Assembly: GCA_020072845.1 (NCBI GenBank)
Contig: JAIQGF010000001.1
Coordinates: forward strand, 62,001-126,000
Direction of reading: 5' to 3'
Length of the DNA: 64,000 nucleotides
DNA from: Terriglobia bacterium
Lineage (GTDB): Bacteria > Acidobacteriota > Terriglobia > Terriglobales > Acidobacteriaceae
Numbering within the stretch: the first letter of the stretch is position 1; each line of letters begins with the position of its first letter. Shown piece after piece: positions 1 to 7,634 of the stretch. A program made the position numbers and the translations under genes. The notes under the pieces were generated by a model. The model ran no database searches. It saw nothing but the letters and a program-made list of their open reading frames with translations, and was not told the DNA's origin.

Positions 1-756
1 CGCACCGACATCGTGCTGCGTCATGCCCGGCCGCATCGCCTGATAGACGGCGCGATACACCAGCCAGGTCGCCTGGTTGGCCAGCTTCATCAGCTCCAGT
101 TCGTGCGCCGATTTCACTCCGCGGCAGCCGGCGGTGACCGGAGTCGCGCTCACCATCTTCAGCGCCGGCGCTGCCTGCGCCACGCCGTTGCTGAACGCGA
201 ATGTCACCCGTTCTTCCGTGCCCAGCGTGCCCACCGAGAGGCCGCGGTCCTTCAGTCCTTGCGCGACCAGCCGGTACGGGTCTTCGTCTTCCTGCCAGGT
301 GCGTACGTCGGCGGCCTTGACGTCAAAAGGCCACTTAGCTAGCTGTGGATTGTCAAAGCGATGTTGCTTCGGATCGAGCGGTCCGCCTGCCAGTTGCTCG
401 CGCAAGCGATCCTCTTCAAATGCCGGCACAACGAAGAACGGTTCGCCCTTGACCGGGAGGATGAGCGCACCCAGCCGCTCGCTGTTCCACCAACTGACAT
501 TGGCGAAGTACATGAGCGAACTGCCGCCGATCATGAGGATGGCGTCCATGCTGTTCGCCGCCATCAACCCACGCGCCCGCGCGATGCGCTGCCCGCGCTC
601 GCCAGCCGTGATCGGGCGAGCCTGGTCGCGCATCGACTTGAGCGCCTGGATGGACGCCGGCTGCGCGGCGGTCGGCTCACTACCGGCGGTCAACGGCAGG
701 AAAGATGTTCCTGCGGCGACTGCACCCAACCTCAGAACTTCGCGGCGAGAAACCAT
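1..756 (-). CDS. Tat-exported M24 peptidase (Xaa-Pro aminopeptidase-like), C-terminus beyond window
   Basis: The reverse-strand reading frame is open from an ATG at 756 to the window edge (252 residues visible). The protein begins with a twin-arginine signal (SRREVLRLG, then a hydrophobic AVAAGTSFLPL stretch), so export by the Tat pathway is likely. The rest matches the creatinase/prolidase N-terminal domain: a segment on not knowing the substrate until residues about 65-80 (AILMIGGSSLMYFANVSWW), then the entry to the pita-bread domain (KSAHELELMKLANQATW, RPGMTQHDVG). The metal-binding half lies outside the window, so catalytic residues cannot be checked. It is divergent from the alkylation-repair gene that follows. 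Confidence 0.8.
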   Translation of the reverse strand, partial: MVSRREVLRLGAVAAGTSFLPLTAGSEPTAAQPASIQALKSMRDQARPITAGERGQRIARARGLMAANSMDAILMIGGSSLMYFANVSWWNSERLGALILPVKGEPFFVVPAFEEDRLREQLAGGPLDPKQHRFDNPQLAKWPFDVKAADVRTWQEDEDPYRLVAQGLKDRGLSVGTLGTEERVTFAFSNGVAQAAPALKMVSATPVTAGCRGVKSAHELELMKLANQATWLVYRAVYQAMRPGMTQHDVGA

Positions 757-813
757 GGGGGCAATGTATAGGAGCGGTTGAGCAGAACACAACCGCTCAA
801 CAACCCATTTATT

Positions 814-1557
814 ATGATGAGCAGGATGAAACCTCCTGCCTACATGGCCGACCACGTCCGTCGCGTCATCAAGAACGGAGCTTCGGCGCCGCACTCGGAA
901 GAGGTACAGCGATTTTTCAAGGAGAAGGTCGCCTCTCGCGGCTGGTACACCGCCGAGCTGCGCAAGGTTGCGTACCGCTTCCACCGCGTGCTGCTGAACG
1001 AACACGGGCTCGATTACCTGGTTTCCGTTGCCGACCAGCTCTTTCGCGGCCGCGTGCTGGAAGAAAAAAACATGGCGGTGATGCTGCTGGAAAAATCCGT
1101 GCACGACTTCGGCCCGAGACAATTCCGCCTGTTCGAGCAGTGGCTCGACCGCGTCTCGAGCTGGGCGGACCACGACGCACTCGTGTACTACCTGATCAGT
1201 CCCATGCTCGTGGACGAACCATCGCGGGTGCGCTTCGCCTTCGTCTGGGCGCGCTCGCGCAACCGCTGGCGCCGCCGCGCCTCGGCCGTGGCGCTCATCC
1301 GGGGCGCCCGCCGGCGGATGTTTCGCAGCGAGATTGCCCGGTTGTCGGAAATGCTGCTGAACGACGCCGATGATATGGTGCAGAAAGGTCTCGGGTGGCT
1401 GTTGCGCGAGTACGCCAAGGCCGACGCCGCTAACGCGGTCAAACTGCTGATGAAACTGCGCGCGCGCGCGCCGCGGCTGGTCCTCCGCACCGCTTGCGAA
1501 ACATTGCCGGCGGAAACGCGAGCCAAGGTGCTGGCAAAAGCGGCTGCTGACTTGTAG
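814..1557 (+). CDS. DNA alkylation repair protein, AlkD-like HEAT-repeat glycosylase family
   Basis: About 247 residues, almost entirely amphipathic helices, with the layout of the AlkD/AlkC superfamily (tandem HEAT-like repeats that hold DNA and excise N3/N7-alkylated purines). Recognisable family segments are the helix around WYTAELRKVAYRFHR, the central FGPRQFRLFEQWLDRVSSWADHD (the W-x-x-x-D region) and the C-terminal repeat MLLNDADDMVQKGLGWLLREY. The start is uncertain: ATGs lie at 814, 817, 826 and 844, and a TTG at 778 sits 3 bases after AGGAG. The N-terminal 15-20 residues carry no obvious family signal. It is divergent from the Tat-exported peptidase. Confidence 0.72.
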   Translation: MMSRMKPPAYMADHVRRVIKNGASAPHSEEVQRFFKEKVASRGWYTAELRKVAYRFHRVLLNEHGLDYLVSVADQLFRGRVLEEKNMAVMLLEKSVHDFGPRQFRLFEQWLDRVSSWADHDALVYYLISPMLVDEPSRVRFAFVWARSRNRWRRRASAVALIRGARRRMFRSEIARLSEMLLNDADDMVQKGLGWLLREYAKADAANAVKLLMKLRARAPRLVLRTACETLPAETRAKVLAKAAADL

Positions 1558-1591
1558 GTCGTAGCGAACTTTCAGGTCGTAGCGAGAATAG

Positions 1592-1872
1592 AGCCCCGAA
1601 GGGGCGCTGGAAACCAGCCCGGCATGTAAGAGTCTGTGTGAGAACTCACTTCCGGGAAGCATACTTGTCCGAACGCACCCATAATCCAGCCGCGGAGCGG
1701 CGGTATTCGTTAGCCCAGCGCGGCAGCGCTGGGGAAAGTGGAATAAAATTGTCGAGCGCCAGCGGCGCGACACAGTTCTCACACAGACTCGTAAGTGCCG
1801 GGGATGCTGTTCGAAAAATGTTCAGAGTCCCGCAGAGCCTGCCCTGAGCGCACTCGAAGGGGACGGCGGATA
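1592..1872. repeat. Nested palindromic repeat block filling the intergenic gap
   Basis: There is no credible gene between 1558 and 1899. The gap holds stacked inverted repeats: a small hairpin around 1592-1606 (GCCCC/GGGGC), an outer pair CCCGGCA (1618-1624) with TGCCGGG (1796-1802), a perfect 17-base inverted repeat at 1630-1646 and 1774-1790 (GAGTCTGTGTGAGAACT and its complement), and an inner hairpin CCCAGCG/CGCTGGG (1714-1733). The outer pair looks like one repeat copy split by an inserted structured segment. At 1846-1862 lies a CCTGCCCTGAGCG-type word that recurs near 39674. Confidence 0.75.
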
Positions 1873-1899
1873 GAGAATCCGGGCTGATCAACAAACCCT

Positions 1900-2127
1900 A
1901 TGAATGAATCTGCGATCTACCAACTTCTCCTTGTCCAACAAAAACAAATCCGCGAACTCAAGCTGCACCTCGAAGCGCTCAAGCGCATGATGTTCGAACA
2001 CCGGCCGCTGTTCGTGCCAGCCTTCGAGCAGCAACTCGGCGCGGTCGAATCCTCGGGAATCCTGCGCGAAACAGACGATTCGGTCCGCCGCCTGGAGCGT
2101 CAAGTGCAGGATTCGCAGAAATCGTAA
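1900..2127 (+). CDS. Small hypothetical protein, coiled-coil
   Basis: A 75-residue protein with no recognised family. Residues 5-30 form a charged heptad-like helix (LLLVQQKQIRELKLHLEALK) and the C-terminus has a second helix rich in Arg/Glu/Gln, so a small coiled-coil or helical hairpin is likely. The ATG at 1900 is the only sensible start. The gene is 27 bases upstream of the M24 peptidase on the same strand and may be cotranscribed. Function unknown. Confidence 0.55.
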   Translation: MNESAIYQLLLVQQKQIRELKLHLEALKRMMFEHRPLFVPAFEQQLGAVESSGILRETDDSVRRLERQVQDSQKS

Positions 2128-2154
2128 TGCGTCCGATACAATAGATTTTTGCCC

Positions 2155-3321
2155 ATGAACCTCTCCGCTATTCAGGCCGCCCTGCGCGAGCAGAAGATCG
2201 ATGCGTGGCTGTTTTACGACCACCACCACCGCGACGCCATTGCCTATCGCGTGCTCGGAGTTCCCGAGCACCTGATGGTCACCCGGCGCTGGTATTACGT
2301 TGTGCCCGCCGAGGGCGAGCCGCGCAAGCTGGTGCATCGCATCGAGGCCGGCCATCTCGACACCCTGCCCGGCACCAAGCGCGAGTACTCGGGCTGGCAG
2401 GAGCTGTTCGAAAATCTCAAGTCCATGCTGGCGCCGTACCGCAACGTCGCCATGCAGTATTCGCCCAATAACATCGTTTTCACGATCTCGCTGGTGGACG
2501 CCGGCACGGTCGAACTGGTGCGCAGCTTCGGCAAGAACATCGTCAGCTCCGCCGACCTGGTCTCGCGCTTCGAGGCCACGTTGCTCGACGAACAGATCGA
2601 ATCCCACTTCGCCGCCGGCAAGAAGGTGGACGCCATCACGGCCGCCGCTTTCCAGGAAATCGGGCGCCGCGTGCGCAGCGGCGGCACCAACGAGTTCGAC
2701 ATCCAGAAATTTTTCGCCGAGTCGTTCCAGCGCGAGGACCTGGTCACCGACGACCTGCCCATCGTCGCCGCCAACGCCAACGCCAGCAACCCGCATTACG
2801 GCCCGTCCGCCGAGCATCATTCGCCGATCCGCGAGGGCGACCTGGTGCTGCTCGACGTCTGGGCGAAGCAGAACAAGCCCGGCGCCGTCTACTACGACAT
2901 CACTTGGATGGGCTTCGTCGGCAAGGCGCCGTCGCAGAAGCAGCGCGAAGTTTTTGAGGTGGTGAAACAAGCGCGCGATGCGGGCGTGGAAAAAGTGAAG
3001 GCCGCCATTTCCGCCGGACAGAAGATCGCCGGCTGGGAAGTGGACAAGGCGACGCGCGACGTGATTGAAACCGCCGGCTACGGGAAATATTTCATCCATC
3101 GCACCGGTCATTCCATTGCCACCGAAGTCCACGGCAACGGCGCCAACATGGATAATCTGGAAATCCACGACGAGCGGCAGATCCTGCCCAATACCTGCTT
3201 CTCCGTGGAACCCGGAATTTACCTGCCCGAATTCGGCGTGCGCAGCGAGGTGAATGTGATGGTGCGGAAGGACGCCGCCGAGGTCACCGGGAAAGTGCAG
3301 CGCGAGTTGGTGATCATCTGA
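2155..3321 (+). CDS. M24 family metallopeptidase (Xaa-Pro aminopeptidase/prolidase type)
   Basis: A 388-residue cytoplasmic protein with a creatinase-type N-terminal domain (about 1-150) and a pita-bread catalytic domain. The five dinuclear-metal ligands are visible: Asp in LLDVW, Asp in YYDITW, His in RTGHSI, Glu in SVEPGIY and Glu in RSEVNV, so it should be an active metallohydrolase acting on Xaa-Pro bonds. The ATG at 2155 is preferred to an in-frame TTG 6 bases upstream. The stop overlaps the next start (TGATG), giving translational coupling to a small membrane protein. It is a paralog of the peptidase at the left edge. Confidence 0.88.
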   Translation: MNLSAIQAALREQKIDAWLFYDHHHRDAIAYRVLGVPEHLMVTRRWYYVVPAEGEPRKLVHRIEAGHLDTLPGTKREYSGWQELFENLKSMLAPYRNVAMQYSPNNIVFTISLVDAGTVELVRSFGKNIVSSADLVSRFEATLLDEQIESHFAAGKKVDAITAAAFQEIGRRVRSGGTNEFDIQKFFAESFQREDLVTDDLPIVAANANASNPHYGPSAEHHSPIREGDLVLLDVWAKQNKPGAVYYDITWMGFVGKAPSQKQREVFEVVKQARDAGVEKVKAAISAGQKIAGWEVDKATRDVIETAGYGKYFIHRTGHSIATEVHGNGANMDNLEIHDERQILPNTCFSVEPGIYLPEFGVRSEVNVMVRKDAAEVTGKVQRELVII

Positions 3322-3740
3322 TGGCCGCGAGCAAGCCCACTATCGAGCGCGCCGCAACGGTAGCCGAACCCAACGCCGTCATGGCCGTGGTGGCCCCGGC
3401 GGTGGGATGGCTGATTCCCGGCGCCGGTCACCTGCTGCAGAAACGCTGGACGCGCGGCCTGCTGTTGATGGTTTCGGTGGTCGCCATGTTCGCGCTCGGC
3501 CTGCTGATGGAAGGCAAGCTCTACTCGCCCAACACCGGCGACATCCTCGACGTCCTCGGATTCATTGGCGACATCGGCGCGGGCGCGCTCTACATTGTCA
3601 GCAAGGCGCTCGATGCCGGCACCGGCAACATTGCACGCGCCACCGCCGACTACGGCACTAAGTACCTGATCGTCGCCGGGCTGCTCAACATCATCAGCGC
3701 CGTGGACGCCTACCACATCGCCATCGGGAAGAAACCATGA
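3321..3740 (+). CDS. Integral membrane protein, DUF6677-like
   Basis: A 139-residue protein with two or three predicted membrane segments: around 22-60 (AVVAPAVGWLIPGAGHLL, then GLLLMVSVVAMFALGLLM) and near the C-terminus (YLIVAGLLNIISAVDAYHI). The WLIPGAGHLLQKRWTRG stretch is typical of small acidobacterial membrane proteins grouped as DUF6677; that family call is from memory. The start overlaps the M24 stop by one base and its own stop overlaps the next gene by four, so three genes form a coupled unit. Function unknown. Confidence 0.65.
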   Translation: MAASKPTIERAATVAEPNAVMAVVAPAVGWLIPGAGHLLQKRWTRGLLLMVSVVAMFALGLLMEGKLYSPNTGDILDVLGFIGDIGAGALYIVSKALDAGTGNIARATADYGTKYLIVAGLLNIISAVDAYHIAIGKKP

Positions 3741-3922
3741 GTCCCCTGCACTTGTCGCACTTCACCGCCGCGCTGCTGTTTGCCGTGTTCGCTTCGGTGG
3801 TCTTCGGCATCACGCAACGCAACACCCCGCGCGACATGGTGCGCTACGGCGCCTATTGCTTCACGTTATTTATTGTGGGCGTGATCGGCGCCGGCTGGGC
3901 CATGTGGCTGCTGCGACACTAA
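3737..3922 (+). CDS. Small two-helix membrane protein
   Basis: A 61-residue protein made almost only of two hydrophobic helices (FTAALLFAVFASVVFGI and FTLFIVGVIGAGWAMWLL) joined by a basic loop (TQRNTPRDMVR). Its ATG overlaps the TGA of the preceding membrane protein (ATGA), so it is probably translated by re-initiation and may act with it. No family recognised. Confidence 0.6.
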   Translation: MSPLHLSHFTAALLFAVFASVVFGITQRNTPRDMVRYGAYCFTLFIVGVIGAGWAMWLLRH

Positions 3923-3940
3923 TCCTTCGTCTATCCGAAT

Positions 3941-4228
3941 CTATGCGGCGTCCTTATGCGGCCTGATTTTCGCCAGGTTCGTGGACCTCTGTGCGAGCCG
4001 CAGATCGTAATCCGTCTGCAAATTCATCCAGAACTGCGCCGGCAGGCCAAAGTACTTGCCCAGGCGCAATGCCGTATCGGCGGTGATGGCACGCTTCCCC
4101 CGAACAATGTCATACGTCCCCGGGAAATCGAGTTCCTTGGCCAGCCGATACGCGGTGATGTTCATCGGATCCATGAATTCCGTCTTCAGGATCTCTCCGG
4201 GATGTACCGCAAATACCTTTTGAGACAT
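3941..4228 (-). CDS. higA: HigA family antitoxin / XRE-type repressor
   Basis: A 95-residue protein of the HigA (VapI) group: HPGEIL near the N-terminus, then a helix-turn-helix (ITAYRLAKELDFPGTYDIVRG, recognition helix before KRAITADTALRLGKYFG) and the family ending LPAQFWMNLQTDYDLRLA. It binds the toxin and represses the operon. The ATG at 4228 is preferred over a TTG at 4249 because a GAGGAG sequence, formed partly by the toxin stop codon, precedes it. It is 7 bases downstream of higB. Order toxin-antitoxin is the usual one for higBA. Confidence 0.9.
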   Translation of the reverse strand: MSQKVFAVHPGEILKTEFMDPMNITAYRLAKELDFPGTYDIVRGKRAITADTALRLGKYFGLPAQFWMNLQTDYDLRLAQRSTNLAKIRPHKDAA

Positions 4229-4235
4229 TTGCTCC

Positions 4236-4517
4236 TCAGTGGTAATCAACTATTTCGACATCGTATGCATGGCCGTCTCGCCACAGGAAACAGACGCGAT
4301 ATCGGTCGTTAATCCGAATGCTGTATTGGCCGGCGCGGTCTCCCTTCAGTGCCTCGAGTCGGTTTCCCGGCGGTACGCGCAGGTTTTCCAGTGCGACGGC
4401 AGCGTTCAGAATTGCCAGCTTCTTGAATGCCGAACGGCGCAACGAGGCAGGAAGGCGGCGACTGGTGCCGTACTCCCACAGCCTCCGCGCGTCGGGCTCC
4501 GCGAAGCTCTTGATCAT
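4236..4517 (-). CDS. higB: HigB family toxin (RelE-like mRNA interferase)
   Basis: A 93-residue RelE-superfamily protein starting MIKSFAEPDARRLWEYG, with the family core LAILNAAVALENLRVPPGNRLEAL and the C-terminal strand pair YSIRINDRYRVCFLW...YDVEIVDYH. HigB toxins cut mRNA in the ribosomal A site; the Arg of INDRYRVCF and the terminal His are the usual functional positions. An upstream in-frame extension would run through the promoter palindrome, so the ATG at 4517 is chosen. It lies first in the higBA operon. Confidence 0.9.
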   Translation of the reverse strand: MIKSFAEPDARRLWEYGTSRRLPASLRRSAFKKLAILNAAVALENLRVPPGNRLEALKGDRAGQYSIRINDRYRVCFLWRDGHAYDVEIVDYH

Positions 4518-4524
4518 CGAGAAG

Positions 4525-4566
4525 ATTATACTAATGCTATGCAGTAGTAATGTCAAGCATTAGTAT
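4525..4566 (-). promoter_or_regulatory. higBA promoter with palindromic operator
   Basis: On the minus strand TTGACA lies at 4556-4551 and TATAAT at 4530-4525, both perfect consensus but 20 bases apart; a TAGTAT at normal 17-base spacing is an alternative -10. A perfect 11-base inverted repeat, AGCATTAGTAT (4556-4566) and ATACTAATGCT (4528-4538), brackets the region between the two hexamers. This is the expected layout for HigA autorepression. The HigB start is 8 bases from the -10, so the transcript would be almost leaderless. Confidence 0.7.
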
Positions 4567-4604
4567 TTGCCGACAACGTGGCGTAGCGACCGGACTTCCG
4601 CACT

Positions 4605-4636
4605 TTTCAATCGCCAATCGCAAATTGCCAATACTC
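4605..4636. repeat. Short-period degenerate repeat, word CAATCGC/CAAATTGC
   Basis: Directly after the GNAT stop the sequence reads CAATCGC-CAATCGC-AAATTGC-CAATA. It belongs to the locus-specific repeat class described under findings. Confidence 0.6.
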
Positions 4637-5602
4637 TTAGCCTTCCCACACGAACGCGTCAAACACCCGCTCGATGTGGTAGCCCAGCCGCTTATACAAC
4701 TCCACCGCCGATTTGTTCGCTTCCGTGACCGTCAGCGACAGCATGGAAAATCGCCGGCGCTTCAGGTCCTGCAGGTTCGCCGCCAGCAGCGCCTCGCCGA
4801 TTCCCTTGCCCCGGTGCTCGGGAAGGACGCACACCTGCGTGATGTGTCCGACGTCGTTCTTCACCCGCGAACACAGGATCAATCCGACCGCGGTTCGCGA
4901 AGGGCGGTGATAGGCGATAAAGGAGGAGCCGCCGTCGAACTGCCCGCAGCCGGGAAATCGCACGATATTGTTCAGGAAGCGCAGCGATCCGGCGATGGTG
5001 CGGTACTGGTCGTTGATCTCGGAATCGATGTGCCCGCGGTAGGCCGCCGTGATCACCGCCGCCGCCGCCTGGTAGTCCTGCTCGCTCCAACGCCGGATAT
5101 CAATTCCCTCGGGGACAGAAAGCAGCCTGTCCTGCCCGTTTGTTGCGCTCGACGCCAACGGCAGCACCATGAACAAGCGCGGATGGCGATGGAAGCCGTC
5201 TTCCAGGAACGGCCGCGCCACCGCGCCCGTGGGATGCACCAGCAGTTGCGCCTCGATGCGGTGAATGCCCGGAGACTGCTGCAGCGTCTCGATGACGTGC
5301 GTCAGCAGCCGCGTTTCCACCGGGTGCTCAATCGGACTGGCGTAGCGCACGCCGTCGCCTTCCACAAACAGATCGCCGATGACTCCCTTGCTGCCCTCGT
5401 AGACGAAGAACGAGTACCCGCAGATGCGGCCTTTCTCCAGCGCCGCGTAGCCGGGCAGGATGCGCGCGTCAATGTAGCGCAGGATCATCTCCGCCGAACC
5501 GCTGTAGTCCCACGCCAGCAGCTTGGACCAAAGCTGTGCCTCTTCGTCCAGCAGCGGACGCAGGTCCGACGACGAAAAATGCCTGAGATCGAGAATCTCC
5601 AC
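4637..5602 (-). CDS. GNAT family N-acetyltransferase with two GNAT-like halves
   Basis: About 321 residues from a GTG at 5602; the upstream in-frame sequence runs into a low-complexity repeat and is not credible coding. The C-terminal half carries a clear acetyl-CoA motif A (VCVLPEHRGKGIGEALL) and the end strand LTVTEANKSAVELYKRLGYH typical of GNAT enzymes. The N-terminal half (IDARILPGYAALEKGRICGYSFFVYEG) resembles a degenerate GNAT fold. Substrate unknown. The start is uncertain because no good ribosome site is visible. Confidence 0.75.
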   Translation of the reverse strand: MEILDLRHFSSSDLRPLLDEEAQLWSKLLAWDYSGSAEMILRYIDARILPGYAALEKGRICGYSFFVYEGSKGVIGDLFVEGDGVRYASPIEHPVETRLLTHVIETLQQSPGIHRIEAQLLVHPTGAVARPFLEDGFHRHPRLFMVLPLASSATNGQDRLLSVPEGIDIRRWSEQDYQAAAAVITAAYRGHIDSEINDQYRTIAGSLRFLNNIVRFPGCGQFDGGSSFIAYHRPSRTAVGLILCSRVKNDVGHITQVCVLPEHRGKGIGEALLAANLQDLKRRRFSMLSLTVTEANKSAVELYKRLGYHIERVFDAFVWEG

Positions 5603-5695
5603 GCTCAAGTCCAATACCGCGTGCGATGCCGGCCACGCCCACCGCGGATTGATGCAACGTGGAAGTCTAGACGCGGGGCACGACTGAAGCAATGC

Positions 5696-5770
5696 GAGTT
5701 GTGAGTTCTGAGTTGTGGGTTTTGAGCCGTACCGCTTTTGCTCACAACTCAAAACACACAACTCACAACT
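5696..5770. repeat. Inverted short-period repeat, word GAGTTGTGAGTT
   Basis: The left arm (5696-5726) repeats GAGTTGTGAGTTCTGAGTTG and runs into GTTTTGAG. The right arm (5741-5770) is the reverse-complement version, CTCACAACTCAAAACACACA and onward. It can fold into an imperfect hairpin of about 30 bp. It ends 2 bases from the stop of the glycosyltransferase gene, consistent with a transcript end. Confidence 0.7.
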
Positions 5771-5771
5771 G

Positions 5772-7448
5772 TTACGGTACATGGTGCTGATGGCCGGAAC
5801 CGGACGAAACCCAATAAAACTCGAGGTGCTGGGGCGCAAACCCGCCCACATGCGACAGCCGCCGCGGCGCGAGCAGCGTCTCGAGTTGCGCTTCCGAGCC
5901 GGTGCGCGCGATCAGCAGGTGGTCGCCCGCAGGCACCTCGCCGCGCTCGTAGCGCAACAGCGGCTGGTTGCGGTAAAAATCCAGGCCATACTCCAGCTCG
6001 CGGGTGACGTTGAACGCGGAAAGCTGCGCGCCGCGCGTATCCAGCCGCGCCAGCTCAAGCGCCACCGGCCGCGCCGATTGGGTGCGGTCAATGGCCGGCG
6101 CGCTCACTCGCAGCACGAATGCCAGCCCCAGCACCACCGGCACCAGCGTGACAAAGCGCAGCACGCGCAGGCCCTGCCAGCGCAAACTGGCCAGCATGGC
6201 GACGGCGATCACCGCGGCGGCAACGGCGGCGATGGTGGTCGCCTGCGCCGGCGGATGCAGGCGCACGATGAAGTAGGGCGCCAGCAGCGCTCCTCCGAGC
6301 AGCAGCCCGCACGCCAGCGAATGAAAAATGGCCAACGGCGCAGCCGCGCGCTCGCCCCGGCGCGTTCTCATCCAATCGGCAAGCAGCAGCGCGCACGGTG
6401 GGACGGAAGGCAGAATGTAACCCGGCAGTTTCGAGTGCGAAATCGTGAACACCACCAGCGGCGCCGCGATCCACAGCAGCAGGAACGCGCGCCATTGCCG
6501 GTCGCCAGGTTCCGGCGCTGCCTGATTTCCGGTCGTGCCGCGCAGCGCTGCCACAATTGCCGCCAGTACGTACACCGTCCACGGCAGCGCGCCGAGCAGG
6601 AAAACCGGTACGTAATACCAGTAGGGCTGCTGGTGGCTATACAGGTTGGTCCCGAAGCGCTCCAGGTTGTGCTGCAGGATGAACACCTGGAAAAACTGGT
6701 GCGTCTTCATTTGCACTGCGACATACCAAGGCAGCGCGACGGCGAAAAACAACAACACGCCCGGAATCCACAGTGTTTGCGCGATTACCTGTGTGGCGCG
6801 GGTTTCTGACCCGCGTCCCCGGGTCGAAGACCCGGGCCACACGAACGCAAACACAACGATGATCGCGCCCGCCAGCACCGGCGCGACCGGACCTTTTGCC
6901 AGCGTGCCCAGCGCAACCATGAAATAGAAAATAGCCAGCCACGGTTTGCGTCCGGTCTCCCGCCAGGCGTACCACGCGAGCAGTCCCAGGGTAAGCGTCG
7001 CCGCCAGCGGAATGTCGGTGGACGCGCCGCGGCCAAATCCAATGACGGCCGCAGACGAAGCGGCGATCAGCGCGGCATCGAGCTGCATGCCGGCCTGGAA
7101 ACGCCGCACGAAGCCGTACATAGCCGCGATCATCGCGGTGGCAAACACGGCGGAGGGCACGCGCGCCGCCCAGTCGCTCACCCCGAAGAGTTTGTAGGAA
7201 ACCATGGCGCACCAGTAATACAGCGCCGGTTTTTCCAGCCACGGCAGGCTGTTGAGCGTGGGCGTGATCCAGTCGTTGCGGGCGAGCATCTCGCGCGCGA
7301 TCTGCGCATACCGTGGCTCATCGGCGCCGACCAGCCCGAAACTTCCCAACCCGAAGTAGAAGAGGTAGGCGCAGAAGCCCGCCAGCGTCACCAGTTCGGT
7401 CCAGGCGGCGGCTTGGGCGCGGGCGGCAGGAGAGGCCGTATCGGTCAC
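5772..7448 (-). CDS. ArnT-like membrane glycosyltransferase (GT-C, PMT family)
   Basis: A 558-residue polytopic protein. After the first membrane helix comes the GT-C signature loop GADEPRYAQIAREML (catalytic acidic residue) and WLEKPALYYW, as in ArnT and related undecaprenyl-phosphate-sugar transferases that modify lipid A or cell-surface glycans. About ten further hydrophobic segments follow, with a soluble C-terminal domain (about 440-558). The GTG at 7448 follows AGGGAG. Residues about 203-219 (GSSTRGRGSETRATQ region) are encoded by a palindromic repeat inserted in frame in a loop between two helices. The sugar donor cannot be read from sequence. Confidence 0.82.
   Translation of the reverse strand: MTDTASPAARAQAAAWTELVTLAGFCAYLFYFGLGSFGLVGADEPRYAQIAREMLARNDWITPTLNSLPWLEKPALYYWCAMVSYKLFGVSDWAARVPSAVFATAMIAAMYGFVRRFQAGMQLDAALIAASSAAVIGFGRGASTDIPLAATLTLGLLAWYAWRETGRKPWLAIFYFMVALGTLAKGPVAPVLAGAIIVVFAFVWPGSSTRGRGSETRATQVIAQTLWIPGVLLFFAVALPWYVAVQMKTHQFFQVFILQHNLERFGTNLYSHQQPYWYYVPVFLLGALPWTVYVLAAIVAALRGTTGNQAAPEPGDRQWRAFLLLWIAAPLVVFTISHSKLPGYILPSVPPCALLLADWMRTRRGERAAAPLAIFHSLACGLLLGGALLAPYFIVRLHPPAQATTIAAVAAAVIAVAMLASLRWQGLRVLRFVTLVPVVLGLAFVLRVSAPAIDRTQSARPVALELARLDTRGAQLSAFNVTRELEYGLDFYRNQPLLRYERGEVPAGDHLLIARTGSEAQLETLLAPRRLSHVGGFAPQHLEFYWVSSGSGHQHHVP
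6791..6842. repeat. 52-nt three-stem palindromic element inside a coding sequence
   Basis: The closing stem is GTGTGGC (6791-6797) with GCCACAC (6836-6842). Inside are hairpin GCGGGT-TTCTG-ACCCGC and hairpin CCCGGGTC-GAA-GACCCGGG. A second copy lies at 52594-52647. Here it is read in frame by the glycosyltransferase gene and encodes a hydrophilic loop that includes GSETRATQ. Confidence 0.85.
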
Positions 7449-7634
7449 ATGCTCCCTGCCTGAATCACAAACTTACTCACGCCCCCATTTTACGCATGCG
7501 TGGCAGTAGCGCCGATGCGTGCGCACCGGAATGCATGCAAATAGCGGAATCGGGCACTGGCAGCAATTGGTGACAAACTTGGAGCGGGTGAAAGCGGTGC
7601 AACTAGCATACAGACATTAGCGATGGAAATTGAG

